A DNA stretch of 49,423 nucleotides from Candidatus Bipolaricaulota bacterium (GTDB taxonomy: Bacteria > Bipolaricaulota > Bipolaricaulia > UBA7950 > UBA9294). The stretch's first letter is position 1; each line of letters starts with the position of its first letter. This document shows, one piece after another, positions 9,097 through 17,601 of this stretch. The notes below the pieces were generated by a model. That model saw only the letters and a list, made by a program, of their open reading frames with translations. It did not search any database and was not told the DNA's origin. Location of the stretch: positions 1-49,423 of the forward strand of contig JANQGM010000013.1 in the NCBI GenBank assembly GCA_028277345.1, given 5' to 3'. The translations under genes were made by a program, and so were the position numbers.

Positions 9097-9273
9097 GAAT
9101 CCCAGAGAGGATGGAGAGGCTTTCTGAGATTTCAGATCCAGATCGAGCGTTCCCACAATTCCGTCGTAGAGGTTCCACTCTCCCGTCATTCCACAGGTCG
9201 GGCAAACCGAGGGAACATCGTGCTCTTTGAGCCATTTCATGAAGGTTTTCTTCTGTGTGCTGGTGAGGGGCAT
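9016..9273 (-). CDS. Small zinc-ribbon protein
   Basis: An 85-residue protein with two CxxC knuckles (C24/C27 in VCPTCGMTGEW and C64/C67 in LTCKHCMHSRFF) about 40 residues apart, typical of a zinc ribbon. The N-terminus STQKKTFMKWLKEH looks like an amphipathic helix. The ATG at 9273 has AGGA six bases upstream. Its function is unknown; such proteins often bind nucleic acid or partner proteins. It overlaps the convergent hypothetical gene by 81 bases. Confidence 0.72.
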   Translation of the reverse strand: MPLTSTQKKTFMKWLKEHDVPSVCPTCGMTGEWNLYDGIVGTLDLDLKSQKASPSSLGFLVLTCKHCMHSRFFAAGPILGLGKPN

Positions 9274-9276
9274 GGT

Positions 9277-9477
9277 TCATCCTTTCCCACCTAGGGTAGG
9301 AGAGACGTCATGGGATCTCAACTGAGAAGCTCGAATAGGCTTCGAGGTCGGTGTCAAAAGCCGAATCCGTAGAACGGAAAGTAGCAGCGTTAAGACGAAG
9401 AACGACAGAGAACCACCTTCAATGGGGCAATCGGATGAGGGGCTATCCGCATCGATATATGCCGACATAAGAAACAT
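9277..9477 (-). CDS. Possible 66-residue single-span membrane protein
   Basis: A short frame with a hydrophobic segment (LSFFVLTLLLSVLRIRLL, about residues 24-41) flanked by polar ends. It ends three bases before the zinc-ribbon start, so it could be the first gene of a two-gene transcript. The ribosome site is weak and no family is recognised, so it may be spurious. Confidence 0.3.
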   Translation of the reverse strand: MFLMSAYIDADSPSSDCPIEGGSLSFFVLTLLLSVLRIRLLTPTSKPIRASQLRSHDVSPTLGGKG

Positions 9478-10150
9478 ACGATTCTCGTAGAATATAACCG
9501 CCTACCAGATCTCGGTCAAGATGAGCGGTTCGTGCGATGACTGACTGACGTTCGGATGGGGCTCATTTAGGGTAACAACGTTTTGTGGCGTAATACAGGG
9601 AAACCTCTACGTTTATTTGGAAGAATACCATTGGGACTTGACAAAACGGATAGCGCCGATAAGATAATAGAACAATGTTATGTTCTAAATCGTGTTTCGA
9701 ATCAACGGTGTCGCGCGATCCGGCGGCCTCGCCCCTCACAACAAAGGCTCCATTGCCACATCCGCGGGAGCATCGCGCATCGCTGCATGGCAACGCCTCC
9801 GCGAGCCGCGCGGAATCGACGCGAGGTACGTTCTCAATCGGCATCCTCTTGTGCAGAGCCTATCGCCTTGAGATTTCCCTCCCAGACGTGTGCGGTGGCT
9901 TGTTGTCCGGATTGCTCAAGCTCCGCTTCTAGACACCGTCCTTCCGTGCTCAATATCTAGTCTTCTTGCCTGTCAGGGCCGTGAACAGCTGTCCCCAGAG
10001 CGAGCTGAACGGGCCCGGCTGACGGGCTCGGATCGCCTGCGGCAAAGACATCCACCGTTACGGGTCGACTCCGATCTAAGGTACCATAAGGGTGCGCGAC
10101 CTCGTGATGAGGGGGCGTATCGGCAATGGACACAACGGAGAGGAGAAAGA
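9478..10150. other. 673-bp gap upstream of phosphofructokinase
   Basis: No convincing coding sequence was found on either strand. The gap contains a promoter with a palindrome at 9638-9687 (listed separately) and the AGGAG ribosome site of the phosphofructokinase gene. The remaining roughly 450 bp between them is GC-rich and unexplained; it may be a long leader or decayed sequence. Confidence 0.6.
9638..9687 (+). promoter_or_regulatory. Promoter with operator-like palindrome
   Basis: A perfect -35 box TTGACA at 9638-9643 is followed 19 bp later by GATAAT at 9663-9668. Directly overlapping and following it is the perfect inverted repeat TAGAACA-N6-TGTTCTA at 9668-9687, placed where a repressor would block initiation. 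The next convincing gene on this strand starts 463 bp downstream (phosphofructokinase). Confidence 0.4.
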
Positions 10151-11368
10151 ATGGCCGATAGCGTGAAGAGGATTGGTATCATTACCAGCGGAGGCGACTG
10201 CGGAGGACTTAACGCCATCATCAAGGGGGCGGCGCTGGCGGGCAACCACCATGGGATCTGCTCATTCGTGATTCCCCACGGATATGCCGGACTCTACAAT
10301 CTCGTCGAGTATGACGAGTTGGTGGAGTTGACGCCGGAGCGGCTGACGGTGGTCGAGGCGGCGATCGCCGGATCCGATGCCGGGCACTCCCGTGTCAAGC
10401 TTCAGAAGATCGCGGATGACGGGAAATACGCGCGCATTCGCGAGGGATTGGCCAAGTTCCAGATCGACGCCTTGGTGATCAGCGGCGGCGACGACACGGG
10501 AAGCGTGGTGCTTGACCTTGCCGAAAACGGGATTCGTTGCGTCCATGCGCCCAAGACGATGGATCTCGATCTTCAAACCTATTCCGTGGGCGCGGACTCG
10601 ACCATCAGCCGGATCGCCAACTATGCGCGCGATCTTAAAACCACCGGTCAAACGCACAACCGCGTGATCGTGATGGAGGTGTTCGGGCGGTATGCCGGGC
10701 ACACCGCCTTTCGAGGGGGGATTGCGGCTGAGGCCGATGCCATCCTGATCCCCGAGATCGCCGTTGACTTCAATATCGTGTACGACCACCTCAAGACGCG
10801 CTACTTCAATCGTATCCGGCGCAGCGACGTTCACGCCGGAACGTACCTCATTGTTGTCGCCGAAGGACTCAGAAACGCCAGTGGCGAAGGGATCTATGAC
10901 GAAACTGCCGGGGTTGATGCGTTCGGACACAAGCGCCTGGCCGGAGCGGGGCGATACGTTCGCAATGAACTGAAGAAGCGGTTCAATGAGGATGAAGAGA
11001 TTCGAGACACGATGAAACGGGTGGGCATGTTCATCCAGGGCATCTACGAACGCCCGGAAATTCGAACCATCACACCGGGGCATCTTGTTCGCTGTGGCCA
11101 AACCTCGGCCTTTGATGTCAACTTCGGCATCGAAGCCGGCGCGGCGGCGGTCGAGCTGTTGGTTCAAGGTCTCAGCAACGTCACGGTCGTGGATGTGCAC
11201 GGAGGACGAATCCGCTACATGGGGACGCCCGAAGCCATCGCACAGCGGCATGTGGACTTGGAGCTCGTGGGATTCCACGAACGGCTGGGCGTCTGCTTCG
11301 GACGAAAGCCTCAGGGCGTGAACCTCGCCTTTTCAGAGGTTCATGGGGCCGTCCAACGGCATCTCTGA
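10151..11368 (+). CDS. 6-phosphofructokinase, PPi-type active-site residues
   Basis: A 405-residue cytoplasmic glycolytic enzyme of the PFK family. The N-terminal ITSGGDCGGLNAII forms the phosphate-donor loop. In E. coli PfkA numbering, position 104 is Gly for ATP enzymes and Asp for PPi enzymes; here GGDDT gives Asp115. Position 124 is Gly for ATP and Lys for PPi; here APKTMD gives Lys135. Both point to PPi dependence. The usual TIDND is TMDLD, keeping both aspartates but replacing Asn by Leu. VMEVFGRYAGHTA and AEADAILIPE are standard substrate-side motifs. AGGAG upstream supports ATG 10151. A weakly described gene follows after 12 bp, probably in the same transcript. Confidence 0.9.
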   Translation: MADSVKRIGIITSGGDCGGLNAIIKGAALAGNHHGICSFVIPHGYAGLYNLVEYDELVELTPERLTVVEAAIAGSDAGHSRVKLQKIADDGKYARIREGLAKFQIDALVISGGDDTGSVVLDLAENGIRCVHAPKTMDLDLQTYSVGADSTISRIANYARDLKTTGQTHNRVIVMEVFGRYAGHTAFRGGIAAEADAILIPEIAVDFNIVYDHLKTRYFNRIRRSDVHAGTYLIVVAEGLRNASGEGIYDETAGVDAFGHKRLAGAGRYVRNELKKRFNEDEEIRDTMKRVGMFIQGIYERPEIRTITPGHLVRCGQTSAFDVNFGIEAGAAAVELLVQGLSNVTVVDVHGGRIRYMGTPEAIAQRHVDLELVGFHERLGVCFGRKPQGVNLAFSEVHGAVQRHL

Positions 11369-11380
11369 GGAGCAGCGAAC

Positions 11381-12412
11381 ATGCCGACATCTCAGAACGA
11401 TCTGCGTCATCCCGGGATCGAAAACGTGGTGACTCGTCGAGCCGAATTGATCGACTGGATTCTCGATGAAGGATCTCCTGCGGCCAGGTACTTGGTGACG
11501 TCGGATCTTACCGATGCCGATGCGCGTGACGTCAGCAAGCTTCGTGCTCACATGGTCGCGGACCCCGCCGTGCAGCAAGTGATGATGAACGCGGCTGGCT
11601 GGGGGGATCGGGCCCTGAAGCGGCACAATGATGCCTCGCATCCGTTGACGGCGCTGTCCGTCTTGGCTGATTTCGGCCTGTCCAAGAGCGATCCGGGGAT
11701 TGAGGCCCTTTGGACTCGGATCTCTGCGCACATCTCTGAAGAAGGGTTGTTTGAGACCCTGGTCAACGTCCCCAAACCGTTTGGGGGAAGCGGCCTCGAT
11801 GAATGGGCTTGGATGGCGTGCGACGCCAGCGCGCTGCTCTATCCGATCCTTGCATTTGGCTACGGTGAAGACGCGCGCGTCATTGCCGCCGTCGACCGGC
11901 TGACGAGCTTGGCGGCGGAGAATGGATGGCCGTGCGCGGCGACGCGCCGTTTTGGCAAGTTCAAAGGACCGGGGAAGCGCGAAGATCCCTGCCCGATCAC
12001 GACCGTGCATGCGCTGAAGGTCTTATCGCTTCTGCCGAATGAACGACGAGATTCAGCTGTGCAATCCGGCGTGAACATGGTGCTTGGGCACTGGGCGGAT
12101 CGCGGGACAACGCGGTTCTATATGTTCGGGATTGGAACGGATTTTCAGAAGATCAAATACCCGACGATATGGTACGACATCCTGCATGTCACAGAGGTTT
12201 TGTCGCGGTTCCCGTGCGCGGTTGAGGATCCGCGATTCGCGGATATGCTCGCGGCGCTTTGTCAATGGGCCGATGATGAGGGACGTTTCACAGCCCGCTC
12301 GATGTACCGCGCATGGAAAGGCTGGGATTTCGCGGATAAGAAACAGCCCAGCCCCTGGCTCACGGCACTCATTCTGCGGATGCTATCCAGAGTTAGAGCG
12401 GGAAGTCAATAG
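11381..12412 (+). CDS. Hypothetical alpha/alpha-toroid-like protein
   Basis: A 343-residue soluble protein of unknown function. It contains repeated helical units with motifs such as LDEWAWMACDASALL, NGWPCAATRRFGKF and PCPITTVHALKVLSLLP, reminiscent of prenyltransferase/squalene-cyclase-like helical toroids. Similar proteins are sometimes labelled 'nitrogen fixation protein NifH' in automatic annotation, which is not justified here because no P-loop or iron-sulfur ligands are present. It starts 12 bp after the phosphofructokinase stop and is followed after 66 bp by the M24 peptidase on the same strand, so a three-gene transcript is plausible. Confidence 0.75.
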   Translation: MPTSQNDLRHPGIENVVTRRAELIDWILDEGSPAARYLVTSDLTDADARDVSKLRAHMVADPAVQQVMMNAAGWGDRALKRHNDASHPLTALSVLADFGLSKSDPGIEALWTRISAHISEEGLFETLVNVPKPFGGSGLDEWAWMACDASALLYPILAFGYGEDARVIAAVDRLTSLAAENGWPCAATRRFGKFKGPGKREDPCPITTVHALKVLSLLPNERRDSAVQSGVNMVLGHWADRGTTRFYMFGIGTDFQKIKYPTIWYDILHVTEVLSRFPCAVEDPRFADMLAALCQWADDEGRFTARSMYRAWKGWDFADKKQPSPWLTALILRMLSRVRAGSQ

Positions 12413-12478
12413 CTTTCCAACGTGCATCGCCTTGCGCATCCGAGGATGCTCGGCAGTTGCTTGAACAGGAGGAAACCG

Positions 12479-13657
12479 ATGATACCGAAGGCGTTTTCTC
12501 GACTCGCGCCCATGCTTGAGGGCATTGTCCCCATTGGCCCGGAAGAGCGTCGTGGACGGATCGCCAAGGCACAGCGCCTCATGAGTGTGCATGGAATGGA
12601 TGCGGTGTTTCTTGAGGCGGGCTCGGCACTCGACTATTTCACCGGAATTCGTTGGGGACGTAGCGAACGGATGATGGCCGCCGTCATTCCCGCAGAGGGA
12701 GACATCGTCACCCTCTGCCCGGCATTTGAGGAGGATCGTTTGCGCGAGATGCTCCTCTTCGGAGATGAGGTTCGGGTCTGGGAAGAACATGAGAGCCCGT
12801 TCCGGCTCGTGGCTGAAGCGCTTTCCGGAATGGGGGTCGCTCGCGGATGCCTCGGTGTGGAGGCATCGACGCGCTTCTTTCTTGTGGATGGAATCCGGGA
12901 TGCGTGTTCAGGGTTGACGTTGGTGAGCGCCGATCCGATAACCATCCCGTGCCGGGGCATCAAGTCGTCCGCCGAGATTGCCCTGATTCAGCGCGCTATG
13001 GACATCACCGCCGAAGCCTTCAAGGCGTGCATCGCTCAGCTGCATGAAGGCATGTCCCAGGTGGAGTTCGTGGAGCTGAGCGTGGCTGCGCACAAGGCGA
13101 TGGGGGTGCGCGGACACATCGACGTTCAGTTTGGCGAGTCCACCGCCCTTCCGCATGGAAGCCGGAAAATGACGACCCTCGTGGCGGGAGATGTTGTGCT
13201 CATGGATGGGGGCTGCACGGTCGAAGGCTATTGCTCGGACATCAGCCGTACGATCGTCTTTGGAAAAGCCACGAAGTGGCAGCGCGAGATTTGGGTGCTG
13301 GAGAAGCGCGCCCAAGCGGCCGCGTTTAACGCAGCGCAAATCGGAGCTCCGATGGAATCCGTCGATGCGTCCGCGCGCAAGGTGATCGTTGATGCAGGCT
13401 TCGGCCCCGGCTACGAGGTGCCCGGACTTCCTCATCGAACCGGACATGGCATTGGCCTGGATATCCACGAGCACTACTACGTGGTCAAGGGCAACGCGAC
13501 TCCCTTGGCCGCTGGCATGTGTTTTTCCAATGAGCCGATGATCGCCATCGATGGCGAGTTCGGCATCCGGCTTGAAGATTGCATGTATATGACTGAAGAA
13601 GGGCCTCGGTACTTCACCGAACCGAGCCCCGCCATCGATCAGCCGTTTGCGGACTAG
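12479..13657 (+). CDS. M24-family Xaa-Pro peptidase
   Basis: A 392-residue 'pita-bread' metallopeptidase, probably cleaving Xaa-Pro bonds in the cytoplasm. The N-terminal creatinase-like domain covers about 25-155. The catalytic domain carries all five metal ligands: D243 (VLMDGG), D254 (YCSDISRT), H323 (RTGHGIGLDIHEH), E352 (SNEPMIAI) and E366 (IRLEDCMY). AGGAGG seven bases before ATG 12479 fixes the start. It ends four bases before the convergent TfoX-like gene. Creatinase or prolidase cannot be excluded, but the domain layout favours aminopeptidase P/prolidase. Confidence 0.92.
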   Translation: MIPKAFSRLAPMLEGIVPIGPEERRGRIAKAQRLMSVHGMDAVFLEAGSALDYFTGIRWGRSERMMAAVIPAEGDIVTLCPAFEEDRLREMLLFGDEVRVWEEHESPFRLVAEALSGMGVARGCLGVEASTRFFLVDGIRDACSGLTLVSADPITIPCRGIKSSAEIALIQRAMDITAEAFKACIAQLHEGMSQVEFVELSVAAHKAMGVRGHIDVQFGESTALPHGSRKMTTLVAGDVVLMDGGCTVEGYCSDISRTIVFGKATKWQREIWVLEKRAQAAAFNAAQIGAPMESVDASARKVIVDAGFGPGYEVPGLPHRTGHGIGLDIHEHYYVVKGNATPLAAGMCFSNEPMIAIDGEFGIRLEDCMYMTEEGPRYFTEPSPAIDQPFAD

Positions 13658-13661
13658 ACAG

Positions 13662-13985
13662 CTACTTTTGGGGCAATGTCTCGGCAAAGGCTCTCGCCTG
13701 ATCAAGCCATGGCCAGAGGAGATCGCCACGATATCCTGCGGGCTCGACCATAACCCAGCCCCTCATGGGCCGCCCCGTGACATCAAAGGGCGCGATATGC
13801 GGCTGCTGGAGAGCGGTTGAAGCGCGCTCCTCTCCGAGGCGAAGAATCAGTGAGTCCTTGTACACACCGCATGCCATGTTGCCGCGAATGAGATGACACG
13901 TGCCGCCGAACATCTTCTTTCGCGTTGCGTCCCAGGTCGTCATGTATTCCGTGATTCGGGCGTCTAGGGTTTCGTCATACGCCAT
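13662..13985 (-). CDS. TfoX N-terminal-domain protein
   Basis: A 107-residue protein consisting of only the TfoX_N domain. The KKMFGGTCHLIRGNMACGVY stretch is diagnostic, followed by DSLILRLG and the C-terminal GRPMRGWVMVEPAG. Stand-alone TfoX_N proteins are common and poorly characterised; the link to competence seen for full TfoX does not automatically apply. GGAG five bases before ATG 13985 supports the start. Convergent with the M24 gene. Confidence 0.88.
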   Translation of the reverse strand: MAYDETLDARITEYMTTWDATRKKMFGGTCHLIRGNMACGVYKDSLILRLGEERASTALQQPHIAPFDVTGRPMRGWVMVEPAGYRGDLLWPWLDQARAFAETLPQK

Positions 13986-14008
13986 GAGGCTCCTTTCGCA
14001 AACGTCGA

Positions 14009-14818
14009 TCATGGAAGGTTCAAGCCGTGATTGCGGGGATCGGCGAACCCATAGCCGACATCGGGATGCCATGACCCATAGCTCCAGATGCCCTCCGATG
14101 CCAGGGTCAGGTTGGTATTTCCACTGGGGCCGAAGCGGCTTCCATAGAAGGTTTCAACGCCCAGATCCGTTGGGCGGTAATAGCGGATCTCAAGATGCAG
14201 GTGAGGCCCACCGACCGTGCCTGCATAGAGATGGCGGGAAAGCAGATCGCCCTGCTGAACGACATCGCCATCAAGATTGAGTCCGCTGGCCTCATCCCGA
14301 TCGAGGTCGAGATGCGCGTAGAGCGTGACGATGAGCCCCAGCAGGCTTCCGCCTTCATCGACGATTTCCTTGGTAATGGAGAGGTAGTGTCGATACTTCG
14401 CCGCATCGCGATAGGTTTGTACGAGGCCATCATGGGCGGCATAGAGAGCCACATCGGATATCCGGTCTGTCACATACAGATCGACGGCGGGGTGATGCTG
14501 ACTTCCTTGGTTGGGCCCTTTGACGCTTCCGAATACGCCCGTCGTGTGCGTCAGCAAATCGGGCAGCATGCCGGTTCCGTCATCGAACGGATGTGAGAAC
14601 CGGATCTGCCGGGCGTGGGCGATGAACTGATCGACGGCGATGCGAAACGGCGCCGCGCTGCCGGCAAGATAGTACACCGGCGTCAGCATATCCGGGACAA
14701 CGCCGGCCTCATCATCTGATACGTCAGATAGGGTGCCCATGGAGGCGACGGCAAATAGAGCGACCATCAACCCGACGATGAGCGGTGTAATACGCCTCTG
14801 AATTCGATATCCGGTCAC
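14009..14818 (-). CDS. M23/LytM-type peptidase, exported
   Basis: A 269-residue protein with an N-terminal signal anchor (about residues 10-28). The LytM zinc site is complete: H109 and D113 in HHPAVDLYV, H169 in LYAHLD, and H206/H208 in GGPHLHLEI. The family cleaves peptidoglycan cross-bridges, or regulates amidases when degenerate; here all ligands are kept, so activity is expected. A roughly 20-residue insertion between strands (IVDEGGSLLGLI) is slightly longer than usual. The gene stands 23 bp downstream of the TfoX-like start and is read in the same direction. Confidence 0.88.
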   Translation of the reverse strand: MTGYRIQRRITPLIVGLMVALFAVASMGTLSDVSDDEAGVVPDMLTPVYYLAGSAAPFRIAVDQFIAHARQIRFSHPFDDGTGMLPDLLTHTTGVFGSVKGPNQGSQHHPAVDLYVTDRISDVALYAAHDGLVQTYRDAAKYRHYLSITKEIVDEGGSLLGLIVTLYAHLDLDRDEASGLNLDGDVVQQGDLLSRHLYAGTVGGPHLHLEIRYYRPTDLGVETFYGSRFGPSGNTNLTLASEGIWSYGSWHPDVGYGFADPRNHGLNLP

Positions 14819-15044
14819 ACTCAGCTCCTCATCCCCCCTTCTTCATGGCGTCGAGATGGTTCACCTTGTTGCTCCAAACTGTATCACGAAGCCGGCGCAC
14901 GCGTGCAACTCCACCTTATTCGAGAGCATGATTGGCTCTTGCGGCAGGCAACGGCGGACCAGACATCGGGTTGCTCAGATTCGCCATCTCCGTTAGGGTG
15001 ACGTAGCGGGAGGTGCGTACAGGCGCCGCCGCGAGGGGCGTGAC

Positions 15045-15866
15045 ATGGATCAACCGATCGAGACCGTCAATATGGCCTTGTTCTGCGATTTCGAGAACAT
15101 CGCACTTGGTGTGAAGGAAGCGGAATACCCGAAGTTCGACATCGGAAAAGTGCTGGAGCGGCTGCTGCTCAAGGGCAATATCGTCGTCAAGAAGGCGTAC
15201 AGCGACTGGGAGCGCTACAAGGCGTTCAAGAAGCCGATGCACGAAGCGTCATTCGAACTCATCGAAATCCCCCATGTGCGGCAATCGGGCAAGAACTCGG
15301 CGGACATTCGCATGGTCGTCGATGCGCTCGATCTTTGCTACACCAAGGAACACGTCGATACCTTCGTGATCATCAGCGGGGATTCCGACTTCTCTCCGTT
15401 GGTCAGCAAACTTCGCGAAAACAATAAGACCGTCATCGGCGTTGGCGTCAAGAGCTCGACATCCGATCTCCTGACCGCCAATTGCGATGAGTTCATCTTT
15501 TATGACGATCTCGCGCGGCGGAAGCGGCCGGTCAAGAAGGCGCGAAAGGCGTCTCCCAAGAAAGCCAGCACCAAGAAATCCGGCAAGCCAGCGATACCTT
15601 CGGTTGACGAGAAGAAGCAGGAGGCGTGGGATCTGGTGGTGGAAACCTACGAAGCACTCGTGGAAGAGCGAGGCGAAGGCGAGAACATCTGGTCTTCCAT
15701 GGTCAAGCAAACGCTCAAGCGACGGAAGCCCGGCTTCAGCGAATCGTACTATGGGTTCCGTTCCTTCGGCCATCTTCTTCAAGAAGCGGGCAAGGCCGGG
15801 ATCTTCGAACTTGAGAAGGATGTGAAGTCGGGAAGCTACATCATCAAGAGCGTTCAGACGGCTTAG
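15045..15866 (+). CDS. NYN-domain RNase-like protein with C-terminal OST-HTH/LOTUS domain
   Basis: A 273-residue cytoplasmic protein. Residues 8-155 form a NYN (PIN-like) domain with acidic residues D15 (FCDFENIA), D87 (NSADIRM), D113 and D115 (SGDSDFSPL), which normally coordinate Mg for RNA cleavage. A Lys/Pro/Ser-rich linker runs from about 159 to 185, and an OST-HTH/LOTUS module at 193-270 (SYYGFRSFGHLLQEAGKAG) is a known RNA- or protein-binding fold. A role in RNA turnover is inferred. GAGGGG upstream supports ATG 15045. A hairpin terminator follows the stop codon. Confidence 0.9.
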   Translation: MDQPIETVNMALFCDFENIALGVKEAEYPKFDIGKVLERLLLKGNIVVKKAYSDWERYKAFKKPMHEASFELIEIPHVRQSGKNSADIRMVVDALDLCYTKEHVDTFVIISGDSDFSPLVSKLRENNKTVIGVGVKSSTSDLLTANCDEFIFYDDLARRKRPVKKARKASPKKASTKKSGKPAIPSVDEKKQEAWDLVVETYEALVEERGEGENIWSSMVKQTLKRRKPGFSESYYGFRSFGHLLQEAGKAGIFELEKDVKSGSYIIKSVQTA

Positions 15867-15878
15867 ACAGAGGAAGTC

Positions 15879-15913
15879 GACGTGGACCCGAGCAGGCATG
15901 AGTCCACGTCTTT
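15879..15913 (+). terminator. Hairpin terminator after NYN gene
   Basis: A perfect 9-bp stem, GACGTGGAC (15879-15887) and GTCCACGTC (15902-15910), with a 14-base loop, lies 13 bases after the NYN stop. Only three T follow before a C11 run, so efficiency is uncertain. It sits between convergent genes and may serve both. Confidence 0.55.
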
Positions 15914-15924
15914 CCCCCCCCCCC
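15914..15924. repeat. C11 homopolymer
   Basis: Eleven consecutive C bases lie immediately after the terminator stem and eight bases before the DUF2785 stop codon. Such tracts are slippage-prone and are also error-prone in assemblies. Confidence 0.8.
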
Positions 15925-15931
15925 GCACCTA

Positions 15932-16873
15932 CTAAGAACCATCCTCTCGAGCGTAGAAGTGCTTGTCCGTCGCCTTGAGGGCATCGAGAACGGCCGCGAT
16001 GATTCTCTCCTTCTGGTCGATCGACCGATCGAAATGAGCTGGCAGATAGCCTGCCCGGAATGTCCTCGATCCAAACAAGAGTTGGAAATAGAGGCTGCGC
16101 AAGAATGAGCAGGCATTGATGCGCGCATGATTATCCCGTTCACTAGCGCCGTCCATCCCGAATGCATCCGCCCAGTGCCCGCCTTCGGAGGTATGAGCCA
16201 GTCGCTGAAGCCAGCCCTCGATAAACTCCAGGCTAACGAGATTCCTTCTCAAGATATCCAAGACGGTTTGTGTAAGACGCTCGCCTTCGTTGTAGCAAAG
16301 CACCGTATTGCACGGTTCGATCATCTTGTCCGCGATGGCATCAAGAAGCGTCTCCAAATGCACCGTTTCAAGGTGATGACCGCGAGCGAAATCGGAGAGT
16401 AAATCCGCTTCGTGTGCGAGCGCATGTGCCCAGCCTTTCGTCTCGACATAGCCGCGGCGGTCCTGCTCTCCTCGGAAACACGCGATGGAGGCGTCAAACC
16501 AGGCATGCACTCGGTCTTCAGGTAGGAACGGGGGGCGCGTGTGGAAAGCCTCTTCAACGGCCCGCTGGTCGGCGACAAGAACTCCCGTTAGGACGAGGGC
16601 GGCAAAGGCGCGAAGAAAGACCGAATCCGTGCCCGATTCGCCGGTTCCACTGAGCAGGTGGCTTGCCATCCGATCGCCGAGGGATAGCATCTGTTCGTCG
16701 GTGTAGTGCCCTCGTTGGGTCCATTGCCACAGAATCTCCAGGGCATTCTCCCGGAGAAACGCGTCGGTTGAGGCGAGAAGCGCCTCCAGTTGGGTTGTCG
16801 ATTCTTCAAGGGAGCGTTCCGAAGGAACGGCATAGTCTGTATCCAAAACGTGCTGAATATCTTGTCGATCCAT
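15932..16873 (-). CDS. DUF2785-domain protein
   Basis: A 313-residue all-helical protein. The diagnostic block YVETKGWAHALAHEADLL near residues 142-159 and the C-terminal LYFQLLFGSR followed by DQKERIIAAVLDAL match DUF2785, a family of unknown function often found as single genes. No signal peptide or membrane helix is visible. It is convergent with the NYN gene, and the 402-bp region upstream holds no clear gene. Confidence 0.88.
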   Translation of the reverse strand: MDRQDIQHVLDTDYAVPSERSLEESTTQLEALLASTDAFLRENALEILWQWTQRGHYTDEQMLSLGDRMASHLLSGTGESGTDSVFLRAFAALVLTGVLVADQRAVEEAFHTRPPFLPEDRVHAWFDASIACFRGEQDRRGYVETKGWAHALAHEADLLSDFARGHHLETVHLETLLDAIADKMIEPCNTVLCYNEGERLTQTVLDILRRNLVSLEFIEGWLQRLAHTSEGGHWADAFGMDGASERDNHARINACSFLRSLYFQLLFGSRTFRAGYLPAHFDRSIDQKERIIAAVLDALKATDKHFYAREDGS

Positions 16874-17275
16874 GATTCTCCTAGGGTAAATGGAGCGGTT
16901 GGTGTTTTCGTCATCACAAGAAAATCTTCGTTCGCAAACGAAGAAGAGGACGTAGCCGCGGTCTGGCGTCGAACGGAGTATACGATGCCGCCCCGAGCAA
17001 ATCGACGCGCGGGATTAGATCTGGAGTGAGAGTTCGAACAACCGTTAGCCGTTTGCCGCATAGCCTTAACGGTGGCTTGGCCCCTGCGAGAGCGTGAACT
17101 TTCCCTTGTTCCTCGGTCCAGGCCTGCGAAAGCCCCAGTTCGAACCCGATTCGATAGGATGCGATCAGCCGGTCATCGTCCTTCGCGGCCAATGCAGCGC
17201 GTGCTCAAGGATTCGATAGCTTCACCGGATGGGGTGGGGTCATACGCTAGCGCCGGAAGCAGTGAATGACGTTGA
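16874..17275. other. 402-bp gap without a recognisable gene
   Basis: Open frames exist on both strands, including a 92-codon minus frame at 16914-17192, but none has a convincing ribosome site, domain or composition. No tRNA-like cloverleaf or terminator was seen. Confidence 0.5.
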
Positions 17276-17554
17276 CTAGCTCAAGCGGAGTTTGGTGTTG
17301 CGATGGCGGATGCGCTGATTGCAGTCCTTGCAGATGTCGTATCGTGGGGTGATGCGAATTTGAGTCTTTACGGGAACGCCGACATGGCCACCGTATCCAC
17401 GCCCCCCTCGCGACGCGCCGAAGCTTGTTTTCTGGCGGATATAGCTTTCATCGACCGCGATGATCCGTTGCATGAACCGCCCGCATTGAGGGCACATGCG
17501 TCGGATACCGATCAGGTTTGACATGACGAGATTCCAGATGCGTGCAGCGATCAT
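17276..17554 (-). CDS. Small zinc-ribbon protein
   Basis: A 92-residue basic protein with CxxC pairs at C21/C24 (MCPQCGRF) and C75/C78 (ICKDCNQR), separated by a Gly/Arg-rich loop (ASRGGRGYGGH). The C-terminus IRHRNTKLRLS is basic. GGGAGG six bases before ATG 17554 gives good start support; Met11 is an alternative. Function is unknown; the charge and ribbon suggest nucleic-acid or ribosome contact, which is inference. Confidence 0.65.
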   Translation of the reverse strand: MIAARIWNLVMSNLIGIRRMCPQCGRFMQRIIAVDESYIRQKTSFGASRGGRGYGGHVGVPVKTQIRITPRYDICKDCNQRIRHRNTKLRLS

Positions 17555-17601
17555 ACGTCACCTCCCGGATGGGAAGATGATAGCATCAAAGTGATGGATG
17601 T

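Noticed and set aside
9985..10000. CTGTCCCCAG sequence resembling the island repeats
   Set aside because: Only the short TGTCCCC core matches, without the flanking bases shared by R1-R6; expected by chance.
10262..11278. Long minus-strand open frame of 338 codons opposite phosphofructokinase
   Set aside because: It is the antisense shadow of a clearly identified enzyme and has no recognisable domain.
12908..13729. 273-codon minus-strand frame opposite the M24 peptidase
   Set aside because: Shadow frame; the plus strand carries all five metal ligands of a real peptidase.
16914..17192. 92-codon minus-strand frame in the gap after DUF2785
   Set aside because: No recognisable family, no good ribosome site and arginine-rich composition typical of non-coding GC-rich frames.
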